Source: QNFN01 sp033722135
GTDB lineage: Bacteria > Pseudomonadota > Gammaproteobacteria > QNFN01
Assembly (NCBI GenBank): GCA_033722135.1
Contig: JAWVZO010000002.1
Coordinates: 1 to 43,982, forward strand
DNA: 43,982 nt
Reading direction: 5' to 3'
Position 1 is the stretch's first letter, and each line of letters starts with the position of its first letter. Both the position numbers and the translations under genes were made by a program. Shown in pieces: positions 14,940 to 25,950 of this stretch. The notes below the pieces were generated by a model, which saw nothing but the letters and a program-made list of their open reading frames with translations, had not been told where the DNA came from and did not search any database.

Positions 14940-17916
14940 CCTCCCCGGCCTGTTCCTCGTCGGGGTCGGCTACCTGCTCCTGCTGTTCCTGATCGCCTAT
15001 GCCGCCGAGCGCGGCTGGATCCCGCCCAAGGTCACCCGCCACCCGCTGGTCTACGTTCTCTCGCTGGGCGTCTACGCCACCTCATGGAGCTTCTACGGCA
15101 GCGTCGGCTTCGCCAAGGACCAAGGCTACAACTTCCTGACCGTCTATCTCGGCGTCACCCTCGCCTTCCTGCTCACCCCGGTGCTGCTGGTACCGATCCT
15201 GCGCCTGAACCGGCGCTACCAGCTCACCTCGCTGGCCGACCTGTTCGCCTTCCGCTACCGCAGCCAGCTCGCCGGGGTGATGGTCACGCTGTTCATGCTC
15301 GCCGGCACGCTGCCCTACATCGCCCTGCAGATCCAGGCGGTCACGGAGTCGATCCGCGTCCTGACCCAGCAGGGTGCGCCGTCGACGCTCGCCCTCGGTT
15401 TCTGCATCTGCCTGACCCTGTTCGCGATCCTGTTCGGCGCCCGCCACATCTCGCCGCGCGAGAAGCACGAGGGGCTGGTCCTGGCGATCGCCTTCGAATC
15501 GCTGATCAAGCTGATCGCCCTGATGTCGGTGGGCGCCTTCGCGCTCTTCGGGGTGCTCGGTGGACCGGACGGCGTCGACCGCTGGCTCGCCGCCCACCCC
15601 GAGGCGCTCGACGCTCTCTACCGGCCGGTCACGGAGGGGCCCTGGGCGACCTACCTGCTGCTCGCCTTCTCCGCCGCCTTCCTGCTGCCGCGCCAGTTCC
15701 ACATGAGCTTCACCGAGAACCTGGTTCCGCGGGCCCTGCCGGTGGCGGCGTGGGGCTTCCCGCTATTCCTGCTGCTGCTGAACCTGCCGATCCCGCTGGT
15801 GCTGTGGGCCGGCCAGGCCAGTGGCACGGCGGTCGCGGCCGACTACTACGTGCTCGGCATCACCCTCGAAGGCAGCGGCGCCCTGCTGCCGCTGCTCGCC
15901 TACGTGGGCGGCATTTCATCGGCGAGCGCGATGATGATCGTGACCACACTCGCGCTGTCGTCGATGTGCCTGAACCACCTGCTGCTGCCGCTTACCTACC
16001 CCGACCCGAAGCTGGACGTCTACCGCTGGCTGCTCTGGGGCCGCCGGCTGCTGATCGGCATGATCATCTTCGCCGGGTTCATCTTCTACCTCGTCCTCGA
16101 GCACAACCGCGGCCTGGTCGAACTGGGCCTGATCTCCTTCGTCGCGGTGGCCCAGTTCCTGCCCGGGGTCTTCGGCCTGCTCTACTGGCCGCGGGCGACC
16201 CGCCTCGGGTTCCTGGCCGGGCTCGGCGCGGGCGCGGTGATCTGGGCCGGGACCCTGCTGGTGCCGCTGCTGCAGCGCGCCGGCGCGTTCGCGGTCGGAC
16301 CGGAGGTGCTGCAGTTCGTCGACCCGCCCGGCCAGGACAAGTGGCAGTACGCGACCTTCTGGTCGCTCGCGGTCAACGGCCTCCTGTTCGTGGTGTTCTC
16401 GCTGCTGTCGCGGCCCGACGACGAGGAACGGGAGGCGGCCTACGCCTGCGTCCTCGAGAGCATGGCCCCGCCGCGCGGCGTGGTGACCGCGGCGAGCACG
16501 GGGCAGTTCCGCCAGCAGCTGGCCCAGGTCATGGGGCCCAAGGCGGCCGAACACGAGGTGCGCCAGGCGCTAGACGACCTGAACATGTCCAGCGACGAGT
16601 CGCGGCCCAACCAGCTCCGCCGGTTGCGCGAGCGTATCGAGCGCAACCTGTCGGGCCTGATGGGTCCGCAGATGGCACGCATGATCGTCGACACCCGGCT
16701 GCGCCTGAACCCGCGCGAGCAGACCGCGCTCGGTGACAGCATGCGCTTCATCGAGGAGCGCCTGGAGCGCTCGCGCAACCAGCTCCGCGGCCTCGCCGTC
16801 GAGCTCGACGCGCTGCGCCGCTACCACCGCCAGGTGCTGCAGGACCTGCCGATCGGCGTCTGCTCGGTGGGCCCCGCGAACGAGGTGGTGATCTGGAACC
16901 TGGCCATGGAACTGACCTCGGGCATCACCCGGACCAGCGCCGTCGGCACGCCGCTGGCCGAACTGCCCGAACCTTGGGCCACGCTGCTGGTCGAGTTCAG
17001 CGCCACCGAGGACCTGCACGTGCACAAGCGCCAGCTGGTCATCGACGGACGCCTGCGCAGTTTTAACCTGCACCGCGCAGCGCTGGCCGCCTCCATCGAC
17101 GAGCGGAGCATCGGCAGCGACCTCGGCACCGGCGGCATGGTCATCCTGCTCGAGGACCTGACCGACATCAGCACCCTGGAGGCCGAGCTGGCGCACAGCG
17201 AGCGGCTCGCCTCGATCGGTCGCCTCGCCGCGGGGGTCGCCCACGAGATCGGCAACCCGGTCACCGGCATCGCCTGTCTGGCCCAGAACCTCCGCGAGGA
17301 GAGCGATCCCGAGCTGCTCCGCGAGAGCGTCAACGCGATCCTCGAGCAGACCCGGCGCATCACCGAGATCGTCCAGTCGCTCGTGAGCTTCAGCCACAGC
17401 GGCCAGCTCGCGCGCGGGAAACGGCTCCCGATGCCGCTGCGCGAGAGCGTCGAGGAGGCGATCCGCCTGGTCAGGCTGAGCCACAGCGGCCGCCAGGTGG
17501 AGTGTGTCAACAGTTGTGCCCCGGAGATCGAGTTGCTCGGCGACCGGCAGCGGCTTGTGCAGGTCTTCGTCAACCTGCTGACCAACGCGTGCCACGCGTC
17601 CAGACCCGGCGACACCGTCGAGGTACGCGCCGAGGAACGCGGCAAACGGGTCATCATCGAGATCCGCGACCAGGGCTGCGGCATGCCCCGTGATGTGCGC
17701 GAACGGATCTTCGAGCCCTTCTTCACCACCCGCGAACCGGGTGAGGGCACCGGTCTCGGTCTCGCCCTGGTCTACAGCATCGTGCAGGACCACGAAGGCA
17801 CGATCTCGGTCGACAGTGTCGAGGAGCGGGGCACCCGCATGCTGATCGACCTCCCCGGCCTGGGCGACGCCACGCCCCCGGAGGCCGCCACCGACAGCGA
17901 GGAGACAGGCACTTGA
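14929..17916 (+). CDS. cbrA: CbrA-like transporter/sensor histidine kinase
   Basis: The 995-residue inner-membrane protein fuses a sodium:solute symporter-type (SLC5) domain to a histidine kinase. Residues 1 to about 500 form some 13 membrane helices. A STAC-type helical linker (about 510-610, LNMSSDESRPNQLRRLRERIERNLSG region) follows. Then come a PAS domain (about 625-740), a HisKA domain with phospho-accepting H772 in VAHEIGNPVTG, and an HATPase with N box NLLTNACHAS (about 880), DQGCGMP and GEGTGLGLALV. There is no receiver domain. In Pseudomonas CbrA transports histidine and with CbrB sets the hierarchy of carbon source use. The related CrbS kinases control acs, but those pair with a LuxR-type regulator; the sigma54 regulator next door favours CbrA. 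Whether the symporter part transports anything is unknown. Confidence 0.95.
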   Translation: MTFDLPGLFLVGVGYLLLLFLIAYAAERGWIPPKVTRHPLVYVLSLGVYATSWSFYGSVGFAKDQGYNFLTVYLGVTLAFLLTPVLLVPILRLNRRYQLTSLADLFAFRYRSQLAGVMVTLFMLAGTLPYIALQIQAVTESIRVLTQQGAPSTLALGFCICLTLFAILFGARHISPREKHEGLVLAIAFESLIKLIALMSVGAFALFGVLGGPDGVDRWLAAHPEALDALYRPVTEGPWATYLLLAFSAAFLLPRQFHMSFTENLVPRALPVAAWGFPLFLLLLNLPIPLVLWAGQASGTAVAADYYVLGITLEGSGALLPLLAYVGGISSASAMMIVTTLALSSMCLNHLLLPLTYPDPKLDVYRWLLWGRRLLIGMIIFAGFIFYLVLEHNRGLVELGLISFVAVAQFLPGVFGLLYWPRATRLGFLAGLGAGAVIWAGTLLVPLLQRAGAFAVGPEVLQFVDPPGQDKWQYATFWSLAVNGLLFVVFSLLSRPDDEEREAAYACVLESMAPPRGVVTAASTGQFRQQLAQVMGPKAAEHEVRQALDDLNMSSDESRPNQLRRLRERIERNLSGLMGPQMARMIVDTRLRLNPREQTALGDSMRFIEERLERSRNQLRGLAVELDALRRYHRQVLQDLPIGVCSVGPANEVVIWNLAMELTSGITRTSAVGTPLAELPEPWATLLVEFSATEDLHVHKRQLVIDGRLRSFNLHRAALAASIDERSIGSDLGTGGMVILLEDLTDISTLEAELAHSERLASIGRLAAGVAHEIGNPVTGIACLAQNLREESDPELLRESVNAILEQTRRITEIVQSLVSFSHSGQLARGKRLPMPLRESVEEAIRLVRLSHSGRQVECVNSCAPEIELLGDRQRLVQVFVNLLTNACHASRPGDTVEVRAEERGKRVIIEIRDQGCGMPRDVRERIFEPFFTTREPGEGTGLGLALVYSIVQDHEGTISVDSVEERGTRMLIDLPGLGDATPPEAATDSEETGT

Positions 17917-19262
17917 ACCGCATCCTGGTCATCGAGGACGAACACGTGATCCGCAACGCGCTCTGCCGCCTGCTCGAGCGCAACGGCTACCACGCGGGCG
18001 AGGCCGGGAGCATCGACGAGGCCGCGCCGCTGCTGGCCCATCAGGAGTTCGACCTGGTGATCGCCGACCTGCGCCTGCCGGGCGCCCCGGGCACCGACGT
18101 GATTCCGCTGGCCGACGGCATCCCGGTGCTGGTGATGACCAGCTACGCCAGCGTCCGCTCGGCGGTCGATTCCATGAAGCTCGGCGCCTGCGACTACATC
18201 GCCAAGCCGTTCGATCACGATGAGATGCTGCTGCTGGTCGAGCGGACGCTGGCACGCAGCCGCCTCGAGCGGCAGAAGAACGCGCTGAAGTCCGACATGG
18301 AGCGCAGCTACCCGGTCACCGGGATGGTCGGCAACTGCCCTGCCATGCGCGAGGCGTTCGAACGGATCCGCCGGGTCGCCCCGACCGACACCACGGTGCT
18401 GATCCTCGGCGAATCGGGCACGGGCAAGGAACTCGCGGCCCGGGCCGTGCACGAGAACAGCGTGCGCAGCGACGCGCCGATCATCACCGTGAACTGCGCC
18501 GCGATCCCCGAGGGGCTGATCGAATCCGAGCTCTTCGGTCACGAGAAGGGCGCCTTTACCGGGGCCGTCGAGGCGCGTCAGGGGCTGATCGAGAAAGCCG
18601 ACGGAGGAACGCTGTTCCTCGACGAGATCGGCGAGCTCTCCCTGCCGACCCAGGCGCGCCTCCTCCGGGTCCTGCAGCAGGGCGAGATCCGGCGCGTGGG
18701 CGCGGATCACGACCGCAACGTCGACATCAGGCTCGTGGCCGCGACCCATCGCGACCTCCGCCAGCTGGTCGAGGCGCAGCAGTTCCGCGAGGACCTCTAC
18801 TTCCGGCTGCGCGTCATGGAGATCCTTCTCCCGCCCCTGAGGGAACGGGGCGAGGACGTCGACGCCCTCGCCGACTTCCTGCTGGCGAAGACCTGCGGCC
18901 GGCTCAACCGCCCGACGCTCGAGTTCGCCGACGACGCGCGCGCGGCGATCCGGAGCTATGCCTGGCCCGGGAACATCCGCGAGATGGAGAACGCCATCGA
19001 GCGCGCAGTGATCCTCAGCGACGGCGCGACCCTGCACGCCACGGACCTCGCCCTCGGCCCGGCACCGTCGCGTGCCGCGCCCGTGCCGATGCCAGCGGCG
19101 GAGCCGGGCAACGACCAGTCGCTCGAGGCCTACTTCCGCAGCTTCGTGCTCGAGAACCAGGACGAGATGACCGAAACCGAACTGGCAAAACGGCTCGGTA
19201 TCAGCCGCAAGGCGCTCTGGGAGCGCCGGCAACGGTTCGACCTCCCCCGGCCCAAGCGGTGA
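17913..19262 (+). CDS. cbrB: Sigma54-dependent response regulator CbrB
   Basis: The 449-residue NtrC-type activator has a receiver domain (D52 in VIADLRLPG, K in YIAKPF). The AAA+ domain has Walker A GESGTGKE at 166-173 and the sigma54-contact loop GAFTGA at 213-218. Also seen are LFLDEIGEL, the arginine-finger region and a Fis-type helix-turn-helix at about 420-445 (TETELAKRLGISRKALWERR). It starts with TTG, four bases overlapping the cbrA stop (TTGA), so the pair is translationally coupled. Partner kinase: CbrA. In Pseudomonas CbrB drives the small RNA CrcZ and catabolic genes; here the gene downstream is acs, 212 bases away. The TTG start is fixed by the overlap and by the receiver N-terminus MNRILVIEDE. 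Confidence 0.95.
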   Translation: MNRILVIEDEHVIRNALCRLLERNGYHAGEAGSIDEAAPLLAHQEFDLVIADLRLPGAPGTDVIPLADGIPVLVMTSYASVRSAVDSMKLGACDYIAKPFDHDEMLLLVERTLARSRLERQKNALKSDMERSYPVTGMVGNCPAMREAFERIRRVAPTDTTVLILGESGTGKELAARAVHENSVRSDAPIITVNCAAIPEGLIESELFGHEKGAFTGAVEARQGLIEKADGGTLFLDEIGELSLPTQARLLRVLQQGEIRRVGADHDRNVDIRLVAATHRDLRQLVEAQQFREDLYFRLRVMEILLPPLRERGEDVDALADFLLAKTCGRLNRPTLEFADDARAAIRSYAWPGNIREMENAIERAVILSDGATLHATDLALGPAPSRAAPVPMPAAEPGNDQSLEAYFRSFVLENQDEMTETELAKRLGISRKALWERRQRFDLPRPKR

Positions 19263-19301
19263 CCGCTTCCCATCGCGAACCATATTCCTTAGTATATATT
19301 T

Positions 19302-19330
19302 ATGAGCCCATAACGAATTATTTGGCTCAT
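19302..19330. other. Inverted repeat in the AT-rich acs upstream region
   Basis: ATGAGCC (19302-19308) and GGCTCAT (19324-19330) form a perfect 7-base dyad separated by 15 bases. It lies in the cbrB-acs gap, in a short stretch (about 19280-19330) that is far more AT-rich than anything around it. TATATT at 19295-19300 may be a -10 box. Within the same stretch GG at 19324-19325 and GC at 19336-19337 have the 10-base spacing of a sigma54 promoter, but the flanking bases match the consensus poorly. An operator for acs control is the simplest reading. Confidence 0.5.
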
Positions 19331-19474
19331 CGTCGGCGGCTTCCCCCGCCTGACGGCGGCTAACTGCATGTTATGGTTACTGTCCGCCCGCACCGACCCA
19401 GTGTTGCGAAGAGAATCAGAACCGGTCCCGCCCACGGCACGGACCGCACGTACGAACCCATGGGAGATTGACTG

Positions 19475-21412
<1,938 letters not shown>

Positions 21413-21423
21413 TCACGGCCATC

Positions 21424-21460
21424 AAGCCCGCCCGCCGGACCCGGCGGGCGGGCTTTTTTT
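21424..21460 (+). terminator. Strong intrinsic terminator of acs
   Basis: An 11-base-pair GC stem (21426-21436 with 21443-21453) plus two A-T pairs encloses a six-base loop and is followed by seven T. It starts 12 bases after the acs stop. It is the clearest intrinsic terminator in the window and separates acs from lon. Confidence 0.96.
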
Positions 21461-21674
21461 GTCTCTTCGGACACCCCCGGGGAGGGCCCTGCCGCGATGG
21501 ACGAATCCGGTCGCGGAGCCCGGCAACGCCCGGCGCCCCCGCCCTCACGGGCCTGCCGATCTTCCTATACTGGGACGCGGGGAGGGTTGAATCACGCGCC
21601 GACGTCGCCATCTACGTCGGAAGCTGCCCTATTTCGATTCCCCCTGCAGCCACCACCCCGACCCGAGGAGAGGA

Positions 21675-24074
21675 ATGAACGAGAACGACGCCATCGAGTC
21701 CGAGGTCCTGCAGAGGGACGACGGTGACGCACCTCACACCGGCGAGATCGCCATCGCCAACGACATCCTGCCGAGCGCGCTCCACCTGCTGCCGCTGACC
21801 GAGCGCCCGTTCTTCCCCGCGCAGGCCCTGCCCCTGTTGATGAACGAGGAGCCCTGGCTCGAGACGGTCGAACAGGTGGGCGAGGCGCCGCAGCACGCCG
21901 TCGGTCTGGTGATGACCCGGGCCGAGGACGCGGAGAAGTCCCAGCCGAATGACTTCCACCCCGTGGGTACGGTGGTGCGCATGCACCAGCCGATGCGCCA
22001 CAGCGGCAAGATCCAGTTCATCGCCGACGGGGTCCGCCGCTTCCGCATCGTCCGCTGGCTGCAACCCGAGCCTCCCTACCTGGCCCAGGTCGAATACCTC
22101 GACGAGATCGTCGCGGGCAACGACGCCGAGCTGCGCGCCTACGCCATGGCCCTGATCAGCGCGATCAAGGAGCTGTTGCCGCTCAACCCGCTCTACAGCG
22201 AAGAGCTCAAGAACTTCGTCAACCGGTTCAGCCCCAACGAGCCCTCGGCGCTTTCCGACTTCGCCGCGACACTGACCAGCGCCGACAAGGAGGAGCTGCA
22301 GTCGGTCCTCGAGACCCTCGACGTTCGGCGACGCATGGAGAAGGTGCTGGTCCTGATCCGCAAGGAGATCGAGGTCGCCCGGCTGCAGGCCAAGATCAGC
22401 CGTACGGTCGAGGAGAAGATGACCGAGCAGCAGCGCCAGTTCTTCCTGCGCGAGCAGCTCAAGGTGATCCAGAAGGAGCTCGGCATCGCCAAGGACGACC
22501 GGACCGCGGACATCGACCGCTTCAACGAGCGCCTCGAAGGATTGAGCCTCCCGGAGAAGCCGAAGGAACGGATCGAGGAGGAACTCGAGAAACTGTCGGT
22601 CCTCGAGTCGGGCTCACCCGAGTACGCGGTGACACGCAACTACCTCGACATTCTCACCTCGCTGCCCTGGGGCGTCTACTCGGACGACAAGCTCGACCTC
22701 GAGGAGGCCCGCGAGATCCTCGACCGCGATCACGACAGCCTCGAGGACGTCAAGGATCGCATCATCGAGTTCCTCGCCGTCGGCGCGATGAAGAAGACCA
22801 TCAGCGGCTCGATCCTGCTGCTGGTCGGCCCGCCGGGTGTCGGCAAGACCTCGATCGGGCACTCGATCGCCGACGCGCTGGGCCGCAAGTTCTACCGCTT
22901 CAGCCTCGGGGGCATGCGCGACGAGGCGGAGATCAAGGGCCACCGCCGCACCTACATCGGCGCGATGCCGGGCAAGTTCATCCAGGCGATCAAGGACGTC
23001 GGTGTCGCCAACCCGTTGATCATGCTCGACGAGATCGACAAGGTCGGCGCGTCCTACCAGGGCGATCCGGCATCGGCGCTGCTCGAAGTGCTCGATCCCG
23101 AGCAGAACAGCGAGTTCCTCGACCACTACCTCGACGTCCGCTTCGACCTCTCAAAGGTCCTGTTCGTCTGCACCGCGAACCAGCTCGACACCATCCCCGG
23201 TCCGCTGCTCGATCGCATGGAGACGATCCGCCTCGGCGGCTACATCACCGCGGAGAAGCTGGCCATCGCGCGCAACCATCTCTGGCCGAAGCAGCTCGAG
23301 CGGATGGGCGTGAAGCGCAGCAAGCTGAAGATCACCGATGCGGCGATCCGCAAGGTGATCGACGGCTACGCACGCGAAGCCGGCGTGCGCAACCTGGAGA
23401 AGCGGCTCGGAGCGATCATCCGCAAGGCCGTGGTGCGCATGGTCGGCGGCGAGAAAAAGACCATCCGCATCGGCCAGCAGTCGGTCGAGGAGTACCTGGG
23501 CCGCCCGCCGTTCCGCCCCGAGCGCCCGATGGGCGGGGTCGGCATCGTCACCGGCCTCGCTTGGACACCGTTCGGCGGCGCCACGCTCAACGTCGAGGCG
23601 AACCGGGTCCATTCGCGACACCGCGGGTTCAAGCTCACCGGCAAGCTCGGCGAGGTCATGCGCGAGTCGGCCGACATCGCCCACAGCTACGTCGCCGCGC
23701 ACCTGGAGGCGCTGGGCGCGCCGGCCGACTACCTCGACGAGGCCTTCATCCATCTGCACGTCCCCGAGGGAGCGACGCCGAAGGACGGCCCGAGCGCGGG
23801 CGTCACCATGGCCACCGCCCTGGTCTCGCTGGCGCGCCGGCGCCGGCCGCGCCCTGTCGCGATGACCGGCGAGCTGACCCTGACCGGGCGAGTGCTCGCC
23901 GTCGGCGGCATCCGCGAGAAGGTGATCGCCGCGCGGCGCAGCAGGATCAGGGAGCTGATCCTGCCCGAGGCGAACCGCGGCGACTACGAGGAGCTGCCCG
24001 ACCACATCCGGGAGGGGCTCGTGGTCAACTTCGCCTCGCGCTACGACGAGGTGGCCGAGGTGGCCTTCGACTGA
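21675..24074 (+). CDS. Lon-family ATP-dependent protease, second paralogue
   Basis: The 799-residue AAA+ serine protease degrades misfolded and regulatory proteins. It has a LAN substrate domain (about 38-230), a helical region, the ATPase with Walker A GPPGVGKT at 385-392 and Walker B IMLDEIDK, and the protease domain with dyad S707 (GPSAG) and K749 (GGIREK). The S-K spacing is one residue shorter than in E. coli Lon. An excellent AGGAGAGGA ribosome-binding site precedes the ATG. This is not the standard lon: that copy lies beside hupB at the right end of the window and differs throughout. The paralogue resembles the second Lon of Pseudomonas (PA0779, AsrA), linked to stress and aminoglycoside response; that name is a suggestion. 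It is monocistronic, with terminators before and after. Confidence 0.95.
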   Translation: MNENDAIESEVLQRDDGDAPHTGEIAIANDILPSALHLLPLTERPFFPAQALPLLMNEEPWLETVEQVGEAPQHAVGLVMTRAEDAEKSQPNDFHPVGTVVRMHQPMRHSGKIQFIADGVRRFRIVRWLQPEPPYLAQVEYLDEIVAGNDAELRAYAMALISAIKELLPLNPLYSEELKNFVNRFSPNEPSALSDFAATLTSADKEELQSVLETLDVRRRMEKVLVLIRKEIEVARLQAKISRTVEEKMTEQQRQFFLREQLKVIQKELGIAKDDRTADIDRFNERLEGLSLPEKPKERIEEELEKLSVLESGSPEYAVTRNYLDILTSLPWGVYSDDKLDLEEAREILDRDHDSLEDVKDRIIEFLAVGAMKKTISGSILLLVGPPGVGKTSIGHSIADALGRKFYRFSLGGMRDEAEIKGHRRTYIGAMPGKFIQAIKDVGVANPLIMLDEIDKVGASYQGDPASALLEVLDPEQNSEFLDHYLDVRFDLSKVLFVCTANQLDTIPGPLLDRMETIRLGGYITAEKLAIARNHLWPKQLERMGVKRSKLKITDAAIRKVIDGYAREAGVRNLEKRLGAIIRKAVVRMVGGEKKTIRIGQQSVEEYLGRPPFRPERPMGGVGIVTGLAWTPFGGATLNVEANRVHSRHRGFKLTGKLGEVMRESADIAHSYVAAHLEALGAPADYLDEAFIHLHVPEGATPKDGPSAGVTMATALVSLARRRRPRPVAMTGELTLTGRVLAVGGIREKVIAARRSRIRELILPEANRGDYEELPDHIREGLVVNFASRYDEVAEVAFD

Positions 24075-24080
24075 AACCGG

Positions 24081-24106
24081 CCCGGGGCTCGCCCCGGGTT
24101 TCCCTT
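24081..24106 (+). terminator. Probable terminator between lon paralogue and hemH
   Basis: CCCGGGG and CCCCGGG form a 7-base-pair stem with a CTCG loop, preceded by GG and followed by TTTCCCTT. The U-tract is broken, so efficiency may be modest. It sits six bases after the lon stop, between convergent genes. Confidence 0.6.
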
Positions 24107-24156
24107 GCAGTGGATTTGTCGCGTGCCTGGCGAGCCGTTCCGGGACGACCAGAGGG

Positions 24157-25161
24157 CTACCAGCCCGAGACGTGCCGCTCGACCAGCCCGGCGAGCGCCT
24201 CGACGTGGTCGGGCCGCGTGTTGAGTGCCGGGATGTAGTGGTAGGTCCGTCCGCCAGCGGTCAGGAACACCCGCTTGTTCTCGACGGCGATCTCCTCCAG
24301 CGTCTCGAGGCAGTCGGCCGAGAACCCCGGGCAGATCACCTGCACGTGCCCGACGCCCTCCCGGCCCCACGCCTCGAGCGTCTCGTCGACGTAGGGCTGC
24401 AGCCACGGTTCGCGGCCGAACCGCGACTGGAACGCCAGCTGCCACGCCTCCTCTTCCAGCCCGAGTTCCGCGGCGAGCGCCGCGGCCGTGGCCCTGCACT
24501 GCTCGGCGTAGGCATCGCCCTCGTCGGCAAAGCGCTGGGGAATGCCGTGCAGCGAGACCAGCAACCGGTCGGGACGGCCGTGCTCGGCCCACGCCTCGCG
24601 CACGGTCGCGGCGAGCGCGGCGATGTAGGCCGGCTCCACGTGGTAGTCACGGACGAAACGCAGTTCCGGGCACCAGCGGACCGACTTGAGCGCATCGGCG
24701 ACGGCGTCGAGGGTGCTCGCGGTGGTCGACGACGAGTACTGCGGATAGAGCGGGAACACCAGCACCCGTTCGCAGCCCGCCTCGTGCAGCCGGCGCAGCG
24801 CCCCGGCGATGTCCGGTTCGCCGTAGCGCATCGCCAACTCGAGAACGGTACGGCCCGGCATCCGTCTTTCGAGCGCCTCGCGCAGCGCCGTGGCCTGGTG
24901 GCAGCTGGTCGCGAGCAGCGGCGAGCCCTCCTCGCTCCAGACCGAGGCGTAGGCGCGGGCCACGCGACCGGGACGGATGCGGAGGATGACGCCGTGCAGG
25001 ATCAGCCACCAGAGCGGCCGGGGAAGGTCGACGACCCGCGGGTCCCAGAGGAATTCGGCGAGGAAGCGCCGCACGGCGGACGGCGTGGGTTGGGTCGGCG
25101 AGCCGAGGTTCGCGACCAGGATGCCGATCCTGTCCGAAGATGAGGCGCCCGCGGAACTCAT
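24157..25161 (-). CDS. hemH: Ferrochelatase
   Basis: The 334-residue enzyme inserts ferrous iron into protoporphyrin IX, the last step of haem synthesis, at the inner face of the membrane. It starts with GILVANLGSPTQPTPSAVRRFLAEFLWDPRVV, the family N-terminus. The metal-binding residues are H205 in VSLHGIPQRF and the glutamate of CLETLEEI (E286). FPLYPQYSSSTTAS (136-149) is the porphyrin-binding loop. No Fe-S cysteine cluster is seen at the C-terminus, so it is the enterobacterial type. It follows adk on the same strand with 96 bases between, the order also seen in E. coli. Confidence 0.96.
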   Translation of the reverse strand: MSSAGASSSDRIGILVANLGSPTQPTPSAVRRFLAEFLWDPRVVDLPRPLWWLILHGVILRIRPGRVARAYASVWSEEGSPLLATSCHQATALREALERRMPGRTVLELAMRYGEPDIAGALRRLHEAGCERVLVFPLYPQYSSSTTASTLDAVADALKSVRWCPELRFVRDYHVEPAYIAALAATVREAWAEHGRPDRLLVSLHGIPQRFADEGDAYAEQCRATAAALAAELGLEEEAWQLAFQSRFGREPWLQPYVDETLEAWGREGVGHVQVICPGFSADCLETLEEIAVENKRVFLTAGGRTYHYIPALNTRPDHVEALAGLVERHVSGW

Positions 25162-25257
25162 CTACGGAGACGGGCCGTCATGCGGCGCGCGGCACGATCC
25201 CGGATCGGCCAGGGAAGCAAGGCAGGGTAGCCGGGACACCGCGGCGGCGGATCGCGC

Positions 25258-25911
25258 CTAGTCGAGCTCAGCGAAGATGGCGTCGCGGATGTCGTTGACG
25301 CTGCCCGTGCCCTCGATACGCACGTACTTCGGCGCGTCCTCGTCGCCGCTCTTCGACCACTCGGTGTAGTAGTCGACCAGCGGCTTCGTCTGGTCATGGT
25401 AGATCGCCAGGCGCTTGCGCACCGTCTCCTCGTGGTCGTCCTCGCGCTGCACCAGCGGCTCGCCCGTGACGTCGTCGACCCCCTCCTTCTTGGGCGGATT
25501 GAACTCCACGTGGTAGGTCCGTCCGGAGGCGAGATGGACCCGCCGGCCACTCATGCGGCGTACGATCTCCTCGTCCTCGACGTCGATCTCGACCACGGCG
25601 TCGATGGTGACGCCCTGCTCGCGCAGCGCCTCGGCCTGGGCAAGGGTGCGCGGGAAACCGTCCAGCAGGAATCCCTCCGCGCAGTCGTCCTGGGCGATGC
25701 GCTCACGGATCAGGCCCATGATGATGTCGTCGGAGACGAGGCCGCCGGCGTCCATCACCTCCTTGGCCTGCTTGCCGAGCGGGGTCCCCTCCTTGACCGC
25801 CGCGCGGAGCATATCGCCTGTGGAGATCTGCGGGATGCCATACTTGTTCTTGATGTAGTTGGCCTGCGTTCCCTTGCCAGCCCCGGGCGGTCCCAGCAGA
25901 ATGATTTTCAT
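25258..25911 (-). CDS. adk: Adenylate kinase
   Basis: The 217-residue enzyme interconverts AMP + ATP and two ADP. The P-loop is GPPGAGKGTQ at 7-16, the AMP site STGDMLRAA, and the lid (about 122-160) includes GRRVHLASGRTYH, without zinc cysteines. This is the long-form Adk of gammaproteobacteria (E. coli 214). The ATG at 25911 was chosen because it gives MKIILLGPPG and has GGAG nine bases in front; the in-phase GTG at 25926 has no such signal. It is divergent from the pentapeptide-repeat gene with 39 bases or, with that gene's alternative start, 96 bases between them. Confidence 0.97.
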   Translation of the reverse strand: MKIILLGPPGAGKGTQANYIKNKYGIPQISTGDMLRAAVKEGTPLGKQAKEVMDAGGLVSDDIIMGLIRERIAQDDCAEGFLLDGFPRTLAQAEALREQGVTIDAVVEIDVEDEEIVRRMSGRRVHLASGRTYHVEFNPPKKEGVDDVTGEPLVQREDDHEETVRKRLAIYHDQTKPLVDYYTEWSKSGDEDAPKYVRIEGTGSVNDIRDAIFAELD

Positions 25912-25950
25912 GATAATTATCTCCACTTCCCTGAACGGCGGGCAGCCATC

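Noticed and set aside
19323..19340. Sigma54 promoter for acs
   Set aside because: GG and GC have the right spacing but the rest of the -24/-12 consensus is missing, so it is not listed as a promoter.
19263..19474. A CrcZ-like small RNA after cbrB
   Set aside because: No series of AANAANAA Hfq/Crc motifs and no terminator in the gap; the sequence leads straight into acs.
21566..21571. TATACT as the -10 box of the lon paralogue
   Set aside because: No -35 match at 16-18 bases and no sigma32-like pair; too weak to list.
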